Shown: positions 24,338 to 34,568 of the stretch, piece after piece | Position numbering within the stretch: the first letter of the stretch is position 1 | Layout: the number at the start of each line of letters is the position of its first letter | NCBI GenBank assembly: GCA_037176885.1 | Contig: JAWWNJ010000164.1 | Span: 310,001-374,000, forward strand | Source of the DNA: Favolaschia claudopus | Taxonomy: Eukaryota > Basidiomycota > Agaricomycetes > Agaricales > Mycenaceae | Length of the DNA stretch: 64,000 nucleotides | Direction: 5' to 3' | The notes under the pieces: generated by a model | The model's database searches: none | The model's input: the letters and a program-made list of their open reading frames with translations, nothing else | Told to the model about the DNA's origin: nothing | Position numbers and translations under genes: made by a program

Positions 24338-24433
24338 GGATCGACCCCGATTCGAACGAGGATCTTCCCCTGAGAATGCATATGGCTCTGTGTGCGATCA
24401 GTAAGGGACGTGCTAATTTTGCACCACCGATCC
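24338..24433 (-). ncRNA. tRNA-like unit E (best cloverleaf)
   Basis: 96 nt fit class I tRNA anatomy exactly: acceptor stem 7 bp (GGATCGG/TCGATCC, one wobble), D stem GTGC/GCAC with a 7-nt loop, anticodon stem TCCCT/AGGGG, variable loop 5 nt, T stem CCTCG/CGGGG around TTCGAAT. The anticodon loop is 32 nt, which would be a 7-nt loop plus a ~25-nt intron. The D loop lacks the GG pair and the base before the anticodon is not clearly U, so no amino acid can be assigned. Six-T run downstream at 24310-24315. Confidence 0.55.
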
Positions 24434-24934
24434 GTTCTGACCATCCAGGCCGGCCGTCCGAAGGTTGAACGTTGAACGTTGACCATCGGTTCTGACCTCG
24501 AGTCGGCCCGTCCGGGTATTGAGCTTGGTTGAACTGATTCCTCGGACGCTGAGCCTTATTCAAGTCCATTCAGCCAGAAGTAAATCACACTCATGGCAAG
24601 CGGAAACGACAAAAAAAGAACAGGAGCAAAACAATATTTCTCGAAATTGCTAATGGACCGATTCGAATAGCAGTCCTCTCAATGGTCCAGGCAAGTGGCG
24701 ACAAACGCTGGCAGGGGGCAGGTGCGTATTACGACTACACTGCCCATTCGACATCTTCAAGGTTTCAAACACTGGTTCCGGAATTTGAATAAGAAATTTC
24801 CCTTTCCATGCAAAGGGAAAGTCTAGCACTCCTCATCCTTAAGCCTGTAAAGCCAGATCTAATCTCTTCATGTAGCCGGATCACGGTCAGTCCGAGAAGA
24901 AAAAATTCGACGCCTGGTGACAGTCGCCGAATAT

Positions 24935-25029
24935 GGGTTGTTCCTGAACCGAACAGAGGGCTTCCTCGATCCATTGGGGTGTCCTCCGAATAGAGACCGA
25001 GAATGTGTTGCCTTCAACACCGTCAATCC
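24935..25029 (-). ncRNA. tRNA-like unit F
   Basis: 95 nt. 5' GGATTGA; D arm GTGTT/CAACAC; anticodon stem TTCTC/GAGGA with a long loop. The T arm is diverged (TTCGGTT) and the 3' acceptor half is decayed. Six-T run downstream at 24900-24905. Confidence 0.4.
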
Positions 25030-25280
25030 ACGTCGAACCCTTCCTAATTATAATAACTCTCTCTATGCTGTTATTCAAATCAGCAGGCATTTCTACTCGA
25101 GATAAGACATGGACCAGGCAAACCATTTTTCGTCAATTGAAGCATAACTCCACACTTGTGTTATCTTGAAATAGAAAAAATTATCAAGTCCACCTCAGAA
25201 TCATCAACGTCAACCCCAATTCGAACGGTGCTCAAAATTGACAGGGACGCTGACTTTGCACCATCAATTAAATCCATCTC

Positions 25281-25567
25281 GATTTTCGGAAACAGACTGG
25301 ACAAGATTATGAACAGTCGACATGCTAAATGCAACATGAACACATTCCACTGCCTTTGAATTCTCCCTCCATAGTCACTCATGAATGCAAGAACCCTCGC
25401 CCACCACTATTTAAAACGCAAAACTGTACAAGCAGCCACTGTCGTTGTTTTGTCGAAGATATTGAACCGTGAGATGTTGCTGAACTGATTCCCACGGTTG
25501 AGATACCCAGCCTTCAAATAAAAGAAGATTAATGGAGTATTTGAAAACAGATCGAAGTAAGTTATAA
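25281..25567. other. Spacer between the tRNA-like array and the next gene
   Basis: AT-rich sequence with no coding or RNA feature recognised. Confidence 0.4.
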
Positions 25568-26927
25568 CTAAGCATGAATATTACTCGTAACAAAGCCAAG
25601 CATAGCAGCAAACGCTACACTGGCATTGTGATGCAGATTCACCGAATGCCCGGCTGGGAAATATCCACTGATATCCAAGGGCGTAGCCTTCGGCCAGAGC
25701 AAGGCGGTGCGGTTCAGAACACCGTCGCAATTGCCGCCGCAAGCAGAAAGATCGTACCGGCCTTGGAATACCTACACCAGAAGCCGTCGGTTATTCGAAT
25801 CGAACAAAGCATGCGCAGAACTGTCAGCTTACCTGAACAGGCTTGGTGAAGTTGGTCGTGTCATACGGAGTTTGTCCGAGCGTGGCCAACTCGCCCACAG
25901 CATACGGCGACTTGACTGAGCTCGCCCATTCAGCGACGGCATGGTCAAAATGAGGGCTCTTGAACTCGAGATACTCATCGGCATACAAGTCGACCGGGGT
26001 GACGTATCCCGACTGAAGATGGCCCCACCGTGAGGGATCAAGGAGCGCTGCGACACGGGACTGCCATCCAGCAATCAGGATGTTGAAAAAGTCGAAGATT
26101 CCCGAATAGCCGGAGAGCGAGATCCCTTGTGTGAGATCTGGATACGCCGAGGCGAGGGCGGCAGTGATGTACGAGCCGTAGGAATGGCCAAAATGAACCG
26201 CAGATTTGAGAGATACATCTGAAGTGTATGGGGAGGATGGGGCAAGGAGAAGACGAGTGAGAGCGGCGAGGATTTCGACTTGAATTGGGAATTGAACCAC
26301 GCTGTGCGGATCCGCTCTGGAATCCGATGAGCAAGACGAAGCAATGAATCGAGGCAGAACTGACTTGGTGGAAAGCCCCGTTCCAATTCGATCATAATGG
26401 AAAACAGAGTAACCGGCCGTTAAAGCAGCTTGAACGAAACTATATTCCTCGCCTCCGGTAAACGTCGGATCCCAATACCTATGTTACTGCAATGAGCTAG
26501 CCGCTTTGGATTTTCGACAGAAAGACACGAACGATTTATCCGCTCCAAGACCATGTGTGAGTACCAAAACCGTTTGAGATAAATTTGTACGCTTCAACGG
26601 CGAACAAAAACGAGCGCTGATGTCAAAGTCGCCGATCACCGTGCTGGGACCTGCAATCCCGTTAAATGCTGTGGCTGAATCGCGGCGGGCCTCGTTGATT
26701 GTCCAGTCTGTGATATCCCACTGCGTCTTGATTTCGAAAGTGAGGTCGAATGATGGCGCGGAGATATTTTTGAGGGGGATCGTGAAAGTATTGCAAGTAT
26801 AAGTTGAAGACGGTTCGGCGACGACAACAAATGATTGAGAAGAGATGGCCAGGAGGGAAGCTGCTATGCAGAATAGTGCCATTGTTGATGCAGAACATCG
26901 CTGGCAGACGAGCCCTTTTGAACTCAT
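25568..26927 (-). CDS. Secreted alpha/beta-hydrolase
   Basis: Three exons (26927-26533, 26478-25833, 25771-25568) give 414 residues in one frame. A signal peptide (MALFCIAASLLAISSQ) can start at 26927 or at the in-frame ATG 45 bp downstream. The fold shows LTHGLGADKSYWDP (oxyanion loop), the nucleophile elbow GHSYGS, a candidate acid in GRYDLSACGGNCD and the catalytic His in FPAGHSVNLHH. Cys residues and sequons suggest secretion. The substrate is unknown; close relatives are annotated only as alpha/beta-hydrolases in Agaricomycetes. Confidence 0.85.
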
Positions 26928-27730
26928 ATTCGGTACGCCGCAGAATTGTTAAGCGGCATGAGATTTATAATAAGATACGGTGACACTCGGGATGCGCGGG
27001 CTGTTTGTAAAGTAGACGAGTGAAGCTTTCAACTCATTAGGAGAGAATATTGTTGCAATTTCAACGTCTTGGCCGTTCGGACGCCCCGGCCCACCTGGTT
27101 TTGCGTTTTATTTCAAGTAAATCGAATTTTGTTACCTTTCACCTGGGACGGCTTCACCAGCGGTTGCCGAGTGGCAATTAGATATTGTTCCAGAATTTCA
27201 GGCCTAGAGAAAGTAGAAGCTTGATTGCTGCATTTGGGGACAACTTGCAGCTGAATTCAATGGTCAAGCCAACCGTTGAGACTGAGTGGAGGTCAAGGTG
27301 CAAAGTCACGCCCGTGACACATCACGGCAATTCCCGCGACGGTTGATCGTTGCTCGTAACGTTCCTGCCTTCGCCCTTTACAACTAGAGCCTTTAGGCCT
27401 TGGCCCTTCACGTCGACGTCGAGTCACCGAGCGAAACCTGGGCGTACGTCGGTTAGCCAGCATATTCACCTCGTCTCTTTATCTGTCGAAACTCTTGTCG
27501 GAATGTCAGCCGGCATTGTCGAATCTACAGAAAACGGCGCTCATTCGTGATCCCCAGGATAACAACACCGCTAGTTGGTCTTCTGGGTGCATCGTAACAT
27601 GAGTCGATCAGAATCACCGTCAGGAGTCATTGCTTTTTGGCAGTGACTCGATAGATGAATTGAATCACCTCCTCTGTCGTCTTCGTTTAAAAGGCACTAT
27701 CAACGAACGACAATCCCCCACTTTCTACTC
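26928..27730. other. Divergent promoter region
   Basis: About 800 bp between the minus-strand hydrolase and the plus-strand vWA gene. The ORFs here are short and motif-free. It must hold both promoters. Confidence 0.5.
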
Positions 27731-30700
27731 ATGTCGACCTCCACGTCATGGAAGCAGCACGTTACTGCAGCTGAAGCTGCTCCGCCTCAGATTCCTCTCT
27801 TGGCTTCCAAGATTTCTTTTGCTGTTGATGCGTCTGGGTCGACTGCCGGAAGGGTTATGGAAAAGCAGAAAGAGTTCGTTCTCGGGATGTTACAAGATTA
27901 TCAACATCCGTCTTCAGTTCTCATGTGGGGCTCGTCCGTGACGCATCCCAAGCCGGCCAGTGAAATGACTTGGAATCACCGCAAGTGAGTGTTTTCTCTC
28001 CACCATTGCATAGAGACTGAACATCACCTCCTAGTTGGGGAACGAGCCCCGAAATAATCTTCACCGATCCCGTTGTAACCGCAGAGCTGAAGAGCTGCGA
28101 TATGTGGTGAGTTGCCTACTCTTAGCATCCAATTACAAAGTCTGAATGATCTCGTCCTTCCAAGGTACCTCCTCACAGACGGAGAGGTGGGCAGCCCCCT
28201 CAATTTCGCACGTCGGACGGTGGAGGTAGGCATGGCCAATTCCCCAGTCGTCTTCGTCATCACCAATCGCTCTGGAACGAAACCCAATTCTGTAAACATA
28301 TCTGTCGGCATTTCTGTCTTCGCTTCCGCTTCCGACGCTGCTGTCGTCTTCAAAGATACGGCTAGCGGCGAGATCTACGTCCTGGCAACCAAAGGCGCGT
28401 TCGAGCCTCTCACCGCTGGTTTCGAGCTCGATCTTGAGCGTTGGGAATCCCTTCCGCTTTTCGTCAACGAAGATGCTTTCAAGGCAGCACTGAAGGACGT
28501 CAATATCGTTGGAGCAACAAACCGGACCAGCAGCGTGGCCATTGATCTCGGTCGTGCATGGCAGGAAAAGCACGGCTGCTTGGTCGATGTCGATCTGCTC
28601 CTAGCACAAATGTTGCCCGACAGCATCCCTCAGGAGGAATTCATAGATCTCCTGCAGGACGATGCCTTCGATGCCATTGCTCTGCTTTGTAAGACCCGGG
28701 GGCTCCTGCCCAAGCTACGGGACTGGCTTCTGGCTCGAAAGGAACGCGCCGCGGTAATCGAATTGCGAGATGTTTCCGGCGCGGCAGAAATTCTGCAGCA
28801 GCTCCGAGACGGGACTCTCCCCGCCGATGCTGCCGATGGGTTACGCCAGCGGCTGCGGTCTGCCCACCAGTCCAACCTCAATGACTATCGCGCACGTCAG
28901 AACGAAAACAAACCCTCCCCCCTTCTTCCCCACATCAACCGCTGTCTCGCTGCCATCACCGCTCTCGAAAAGGCTGGCTATGCTGCGAACATCTTGGACC
29001 GGCGGTCCAATCGCGCAATGCGTGCGGCAACGGTCAGCTCTGACGACGTGGACAAGCAACTCGCCAACCTCGATCTTGAGGACTCCATCGAGGCCCACCG
29101 CGCTACCTGCTCTATCTGCTGCAACGACGACACCGTTATGTCCCTCGCTCTGATGGCTTCAGCGAATCCCAGCGACAACACGACTGACTTTGCTCTTAAC
29201 TTCCCGCTTGCTGCCGGTGCCTCCTTCGTCAATCGCGACGTCATCAGCGCCCAGTTCGTCTGCTTCCAGTGCGCGCTGGCAATGCATCAAATGGACCCGA
29301 ATCGCGGCTCGATGTACAATGAGCCCATCACTGCCGTCCTCCCTCTCGCCAAATACGAAGGTGTTAACCGCCAGTACATCACCAATTGTTTGGCGAGGGT
29401 ACTCACCGGTGGCCTCGCCACTGGAGCGTCAGGGTTGGTGCAGCTGCTTATGAGCATCATCCTCATGACGATGAAGGCGAAAGAGTGGGCGAAGCCGAAC
29501 GACAACGACGCAGAGATTCGAGCGCGCAGGGAAGGCATGCTGTGGATGCTCAACAACCTCATACGCAACTCGTCATGTCGAGAGACATTCGAGGAAGGTT
29601 CACCATGGGTTCCCTTTCACCAGGCTCTTCGTTGGACACTCAAGACATACGCGGACGAGGGCATTTTCAGCTGGACGGTACGCTACCCAGTCCCCGGTTT
29701 CCTCATCCTCCTCGAGCTTCTCGGCATGATCGACAACGCCGAGATCCCGGAGACAATACGGGTCGCGAAGCTCATGCACGAAATCGTCACGGTCTACATG
29801 TCCCGCATCGTAAAGCCTTCGGCCAACAAGCTGGACGTTCAGCGCGAGATACTCAAAATCGTTTATGCTGAATTCAATGCCGAAGGCGTGCCCCGCAATC
29901 TTCCCGACCACACCCTCGCTATCAACTCTGCCGATGTCGCGTACGAGCGTCTCGTATCATGGCTCAATCTCCCTGGATCAACGACCTTGATTGGGCAAGT
30001 CAGACAAACCGGGGCAGAAAAATACGCTTCCGCACTGCAGTGTATGTCCCGCGTTTTCTTTTTTGGCAGTTGAGGTTACTCATAAGTTTCGACAGACCTT
30101 GCGTTCCGCCTCTTCGTCGAGGACAGCCACCAGTCTCCCAAAGGCTACTTCCAGCGCGCGGCTGAAGCCGATGTTCACATGCAGACGGCGACCGCCAAGC
30201 CAGCGGAGCTCGCCCGTGCCGACGTCCTCCCGCTCTTCACGCAAATGTGGAAGGGCGAGCCCGAAATTCCGGACCACGTCAACGTCACCGCAGACACCAT
30301 GCCTCGCTTTGTGAGCCCTTACAGCCCTTCGGTGCTCCGGTGTGGTGTCGCTGGATGTCCGGTGCGTTTCGATGGGGAGGGGTATCATCCCGAATCTATA
30401 CGCAAGGCGAGGGCGGCACATTTGACGCAGGTTTTCGCGATCAAGGGCAAGCAGTCGCAGAACGCTAATGGGCTACCGGAGAATACGGGGCGGCTGGAGG
30501 CGCCTACGATGGCGCACGTTACGCTTTTCTCGAGTATCTCGAAGACGTGGCGGGCGCTTGAGAGGGATGTGAAGGTGGCGATTCTGGGCGAGGTAAAGCC
30601 GGACACGTCGTTGGACGTGAGCCAGCCTCAACTGGCAGCGTTCATCGCGGCGGTGCTGAATCATGTTTGTGTCGTCAGCGGGCGCGGCGACATTTACAAG

Positions 30701-30859
30701 CATAATATGTGGGACCATGTCGTTTGGGTTCTTCCCAGCTTCTTCGTCGCTCTTCACACCGCGGCACACATGAAGCAGGTGGAAGATGTGGATCTAGAAC
30801 TCGTCGAGAATTCTCTGGAGGCACGGATACAGTGGGAAGTGGCGCGCAAGGAATTGTGA
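27731..30859 (+). CDS. Large vWA-domain protein with Cys cluster (988 aa)
   Basis: Exons 27731-27984, 28035-28106, 28165-30041 and 30096-30859. Residues 28-37 (ISFAVDASGS) form a von Willebrand A strand with the metal-site motif DxSxS (D33, S35, S37). LLTDGEVG near residue 113 supplies the second vWA motif. After the vWA part comes a helical region. Near residues 423-478 a Cys cluster CSICC ... CFQC resembles an incomplete RING or zinc ribbon, and CGVAGC near 817 is a further Cys pair. No signal peptide or membrane segment is evident, so it is likely cytosolic. I recognise the vWA fold but not the family; a scaffold or ubiquitin-related role would be a guess. Confidence 0.8.
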
Positions 30860-31353
30860 ACGTGTGTATGATGGGTTCTCTTCTCTCGACTTACTTCGGA
30901 TCTCATGTACTTCTGTGTATGCCTCGCCCCGTACAAACTCTTTGCTGAATCCATCGCATAGCTATGGCGCCCAAAACAATAAAACAATCTGATTTGTATT
31001 CGACTTGATACAAAGTCTGCAAGGCATTTTTCGCACTCTTGGTCGACTTTAAAAGTCTCAAGCTCAGAAGGCCACGGCAAGGCGGTGCGAGGGGGGCAAA
31101 CCCGCTCCCAGGAAACTACCTATGAAAAAGAAGAAAATGCGATCGCATTCCGGAACACAAATATTCACCTCCGTCGATCCTCCTCGGGCCTCCACATATC
31201 ATGTTTGACCTTTCGCTTCCATAATTGGAAACTCGACATCGCTGCATCGAATGGAGCTAATGGATATCTCGGAATTCGTTCATTGCCAGCACGAGAATAA
31301 GACATTTCTAGTAAGAAAAAGCCACCATCCTCGGCTAATATAATAGTCGTGCC
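30860..31353. other. Convergent intergenic region
   Basis: About 490 bp between converging stops. A short stretch near 31140-31190 (CACCTCCGTCGATCC) faintly resembles the 5' ends of the tRNA-like units, but no T-arm follows. Otherwise nothing. Confidence 0.4.
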
Positions 31354-32387
31354 TCACCTCGACCTCGCCAACCACTTTGACAGTGTCTCCATGAATCTCT
31401 CCGTCTCCTCGAAATGCAGAAGGTGACTCGAATCAGCAAACTTGACCCATTCAACCACCGGAATAGAGGACACCAATGGCTGTAACGCCTCATCAGACCA
31501 GTCATATTGCCCATTCATTATCATTGTAGGAACAGTAATAAAATGGGCTGTTTGCAGCGAAGACCAGTCTTTCGTGCTTCCGGTGATTGCAAGAGGGTCG
31601 TTTCCGAATCTATCCGGTTGTATTTGAGCGAACTCGGTCTCAAAATGTGCCGCTCAGAACTTACAATGTTAAACCGGCATCGCTATCTTTGCCAGAGTAG
31701 GAAAAGCTCTCCATTAACTCGTCCGGCCAGACTTCCAGTCTGCAAAAGTTCTCATGCATAGACGCCAGCATTGCCTTTCGATATTCGTCACTGTCGGTGG
31801 TACCTTCTGTCTCGTGTTTGACTAAAGTTTCTCGAATGTCGGCTGGGAGCATCTCTCGTCTCTGTTTCATTGATTCTTCGAGCAATTTAGTTGAAGCCGC
31901 CGGGCTCCACAGAACTAATTTCCGCAACCCCACGCGAAGAGCTGGTTTGGAAGCCAGCTCGATGCTCAGAGCAGTTCCAAAGGAGTGGCCGAGCAAATCA
32001 TACTCGTTTTGGATCCCAAGATGATTTATGAGTTGACGCAACTGTTCCACCAAAACCTCAATCGTCCAAAAGGATGCATTTCCCTCTTGCTGAGGAAAAT
32101 GGCTGGAGAGACCGAACCCCAACTGATCGTAGAGTACAACGGGTATCGAAAATTCTTCTGTGAGTTGCGATACTGGTTTCAATCTCATAAATCTGACGCA
32201 ACACTCGTCAGTTTGGAGAGGACTCACGAGACTTGAGATAATGATGCGTTGCTCTACCTCCGTGACAGACGACGAGAGGGATCTGCCGCGATGTTTTGAG
32301 GTTTCCGAATACCGTATAGAAGGTCTCCGCTCGTGTGCCGTCAAAGGGAAGAGTAAAAGGCGCTCTTCCGGACTCGGTTTCGATCAT
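31354..32387 (-). CDS. S33-family alpha/beta-hydrolase (proline iminopeptidase-like)
   Basis: Three exons (32387-32228, 32172-31665, 31609-31354) encode 307 residues. Family hallmarks are LVVCHGGRATHHYL (oxyanion loop; the usual HGGP is HGGR here), VVLYDQLGFGLS, nucleophile elbow LLGHSFGT, acid MNGQYD and His ADSSHLLHF. Proline iminopeptidases and L-amino-acid amidases share this pattern; they cleave an N-terminal proline or a small amide. No signal peptide, so cytosolic. The missing Pro in HGG(P) makes the exact substrate uncertain. Confidence 0.85.
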
Positions 32388-32633
32388 AATGAACTCTGAA
32401 ATGTGGATCAGGGAAGGACAGAGTGATTAGCTGCGGCAGCGCAAGTGAAATGGAAAGGTGTGCTGTTGTGGGCGCGTGTGTCGGTGTCACTGTCAAGAAG
32501 CGCCAAAAGATGGCATCCAAATTTGGTCACAGAGTTTCTCATCTACTATATATATCCATTCAAGCCTTTCTATTGAAGAGAAAATCAAAGCACTCCTCGA
32601 TACCCGAGAGAAAGAAAATATTGCGAGATATGG

Positions 32634-34176
32634 TCAAGCATTCAACTCCAGGGCTACCCTTCTCGACTTTGACGCAGGGTCAAAGTAAGGTTTTTCACCG
32701 ATGCTGACCACCCGATTTCCCTGACGACGCCCGGAATAGTCGTTTCTGATCAACAGCGCTGAGTGAAGAAATCGGAACAGGGGGGAAGAGTTAGCTTACG
32801 TCGCGGTATGGAAAGTGCAACTAGTTGGTTAGATTTATTAGCAGAGGATCGTCGGGATACTAGTAGTCGATGAAGCTCACCGATTATCCCAAATCGCGAC
32901 ATCGTTCTTGCTCCAGCGGAACCTGACTTGCATGTCGTGGTTTTCTGAGACGTGGCGGGTAAGGTATTCAAGTACGTCCTGAGACTCTTCTTCGTGTAAT
33001 TCTACGATGCGAATGGTGAATCTGGAGGAATATTATTGGACGCTTCAACGCGGTAAAATCGAGAATACAGACCCTTTGTTGACGAAAAGGGTTTTGAATC
33101 CAGTGACGGGATGAGTTCGAATGACAGGACTGTCAAGGATTTGGGTGAGCTTTGGCAGACAGAAAAGCTGGAACTGTACGGAATACGGGAACTCACTGAA
33201 CCGCTTGCAGTTTGGCGCCAATGTTCTCAGGTGAACCGCGAGGTTCATTGATGGTGAGGCCCTGTTGATTCGCATACTTCACGGGACGAATCAGCATTTT
33301 TTCGAATTGAAGATGGAATGCTTACCTCAATGAAACCACTACCATCGTGAAGGGCTGTTAGACCTTCTAGGAAGCGCTGGTATGCGGGAGAAAGCTTGTC
33401 GTAGGCTTCGTAACCGCTGGCAATTTTCCCTTCAACATTGTTTGCATAGCATTCAAAGATACTGACATACCTGGCCCACTAGGAGACGCCAAGCAAGTCA
33501 TTTTGGAGCCCCATAGACAGGAAAGATCTGTACGCACCAGCGTATCTCCTCCAACTGTGAATTGCGCTTGAAATCAGAATTTAACTAAGTGCAACAAATT
33601 TCTCACGTGGAGGCAAAGTATGCATTTTCAAGATAGCGTAGTCGGAAGGAATAGGTTCGAAGGTAATATCCGCATGCCATCCTGGTAAAGAAACTAAGTT
33701 GGTCAAAGACAAAAAATGAGACTAGCAACGAACCGTTACTGGCACGGGTTGACTTCACATAGCCAACACGCGCAATCCCACTGCAAATGAATAAGGGTCA
33801 ACTCTGTCAGTTCAAACGAAGAATCGACCCACCCATCGGAGGATATCACAGAAACATCTGCAGCGAGTTCCGGCGTCTGCTCAGAAACAGGATGCACATG
33901 CAATCCTGATGTTGCTGGATTTCCGGCCAACTTCCCTAGACGCGACCCAAGTTCTTTCTGTTTTTCGATATCGATATCTTGATCCGTGAAGAATACGACT
34001 CCGCGATGCGAGACGAGGGTGGCAAGATCCTTCAAGAGCTCATCCGAGTTTGGTGCCTCGAGGAGGCGAGATAGCTGAACAGACTTGCTTGGGAACCGCG
34101 TGCCGATGTGTGGGGTTTCGTCGTAGGAGTCGAAAACGCTGAGGGAACCGAGAGGCGAGAAGGGAGCAGCGACCAT
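32634..34176 (-). CDS. TauD/TfdA-type 2-oxoglutarate Fe(II) dioxygenase
   Basis: Eleven exons, all in frame, give 330 residues: 34176-33833, 33780-33734, 33681-33607, 33554-33538, 33478-33471, 33416-33326, 33276-33197, 33129-33073, 33021-32881, 32820-32800 and 32745-32634. The iron ligands are visible as GWHADITFEP (His-x-Asp) and CTFHTAT (distal His), and the 2-oxoglutarate-binding Arg in GNRVVSIGE. Yeast Jlp1-type enzymes of this family release sulfite from sulfonates such as taurine; the substrate here is not fixed by sequence. Exon 5 is only 8 nt, coding Trp-Ala and part of Ser between TL and GYEAYDKLS, and is needed to keep the conserved motif in frame. Confidence 0.9.
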
Positions 34177-34568
34177 GGTGAAAGGGGTGATGGGGACAAG
34201 CAAGCACGCAAGCCAAATTTCTTATAAGGTACGGAAATCGATCCATGCGCAATCAGCACGCAATTTGTTGGCCGAATTGTTTCTGATCGTTGATCAGCAA
34301 TGGTTAGTGAACTTGAGCGCAAAAAGCGTTCAAACAGCGGGCGATTGCAGGGCATGAGGTGGATGCATTGCCTACAAGTTGCCTGCCCTCAATTTGAACG
34401 TGCCATGAGATGACGGAAATGTGGAAGCAACAGTGTGAAGGATCTTCTAAGTGTCACACGACAATTGACCGGCTCTTGGCAAAGTGTTGCGCACGTAAGT
34501 ACGCTGACAGGGCAGTTTCGTTGAAAATCTCCTTGAAAAATGGTGAGACAGCTTCAGAACGAAGGCAA
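34177..34568. other. Intergenic region
   Basis: 392 bp upstream of the dioxygenase and downstream of the Rieske-DUF455 stop. Promoter expected; nothing specific seen. Confidence 0.45.

Larger units (their letters stand above)
23015..25280 (-). repeat. Array of tRNA-like units about 270-360 bp apart
   Basis: At least six copies of a 91-97 nt tRNA-like sequence lie on the minus strand, 5' ends at 23137, 23444, 23788, 24150, 24433 and 25029. More decayed copies sit near 23980, 24660 and 25205-25275. Each begins with GGATTGA or GGATCGR and carries a B-box-like TTCGAAT or variant (TTTGAAT, TTCGATT, TTCGGTT). The 3' end pairs fully or nearly fully with the 5' end in copies A, B, D and E. A T-run of 5-11 nt follows 17-29 nt downstream, like a Pol III terminator. 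The spacers are related too: copies near 23890 and 24260 share a GGTTGGAATTGG core and a TGATATC motif. This looks like tandem duplication of tRNA-derived Pol III units; whether they are transcribed is unknown. Confidence 0.7.

Noticed and set aside
23015..25280. CRISPR array reading of the 270-360 bp repeats
   Set aside because: Units are too long and diverged, have tRNA-like stems and lie in a eukaryotic nuclear genome.
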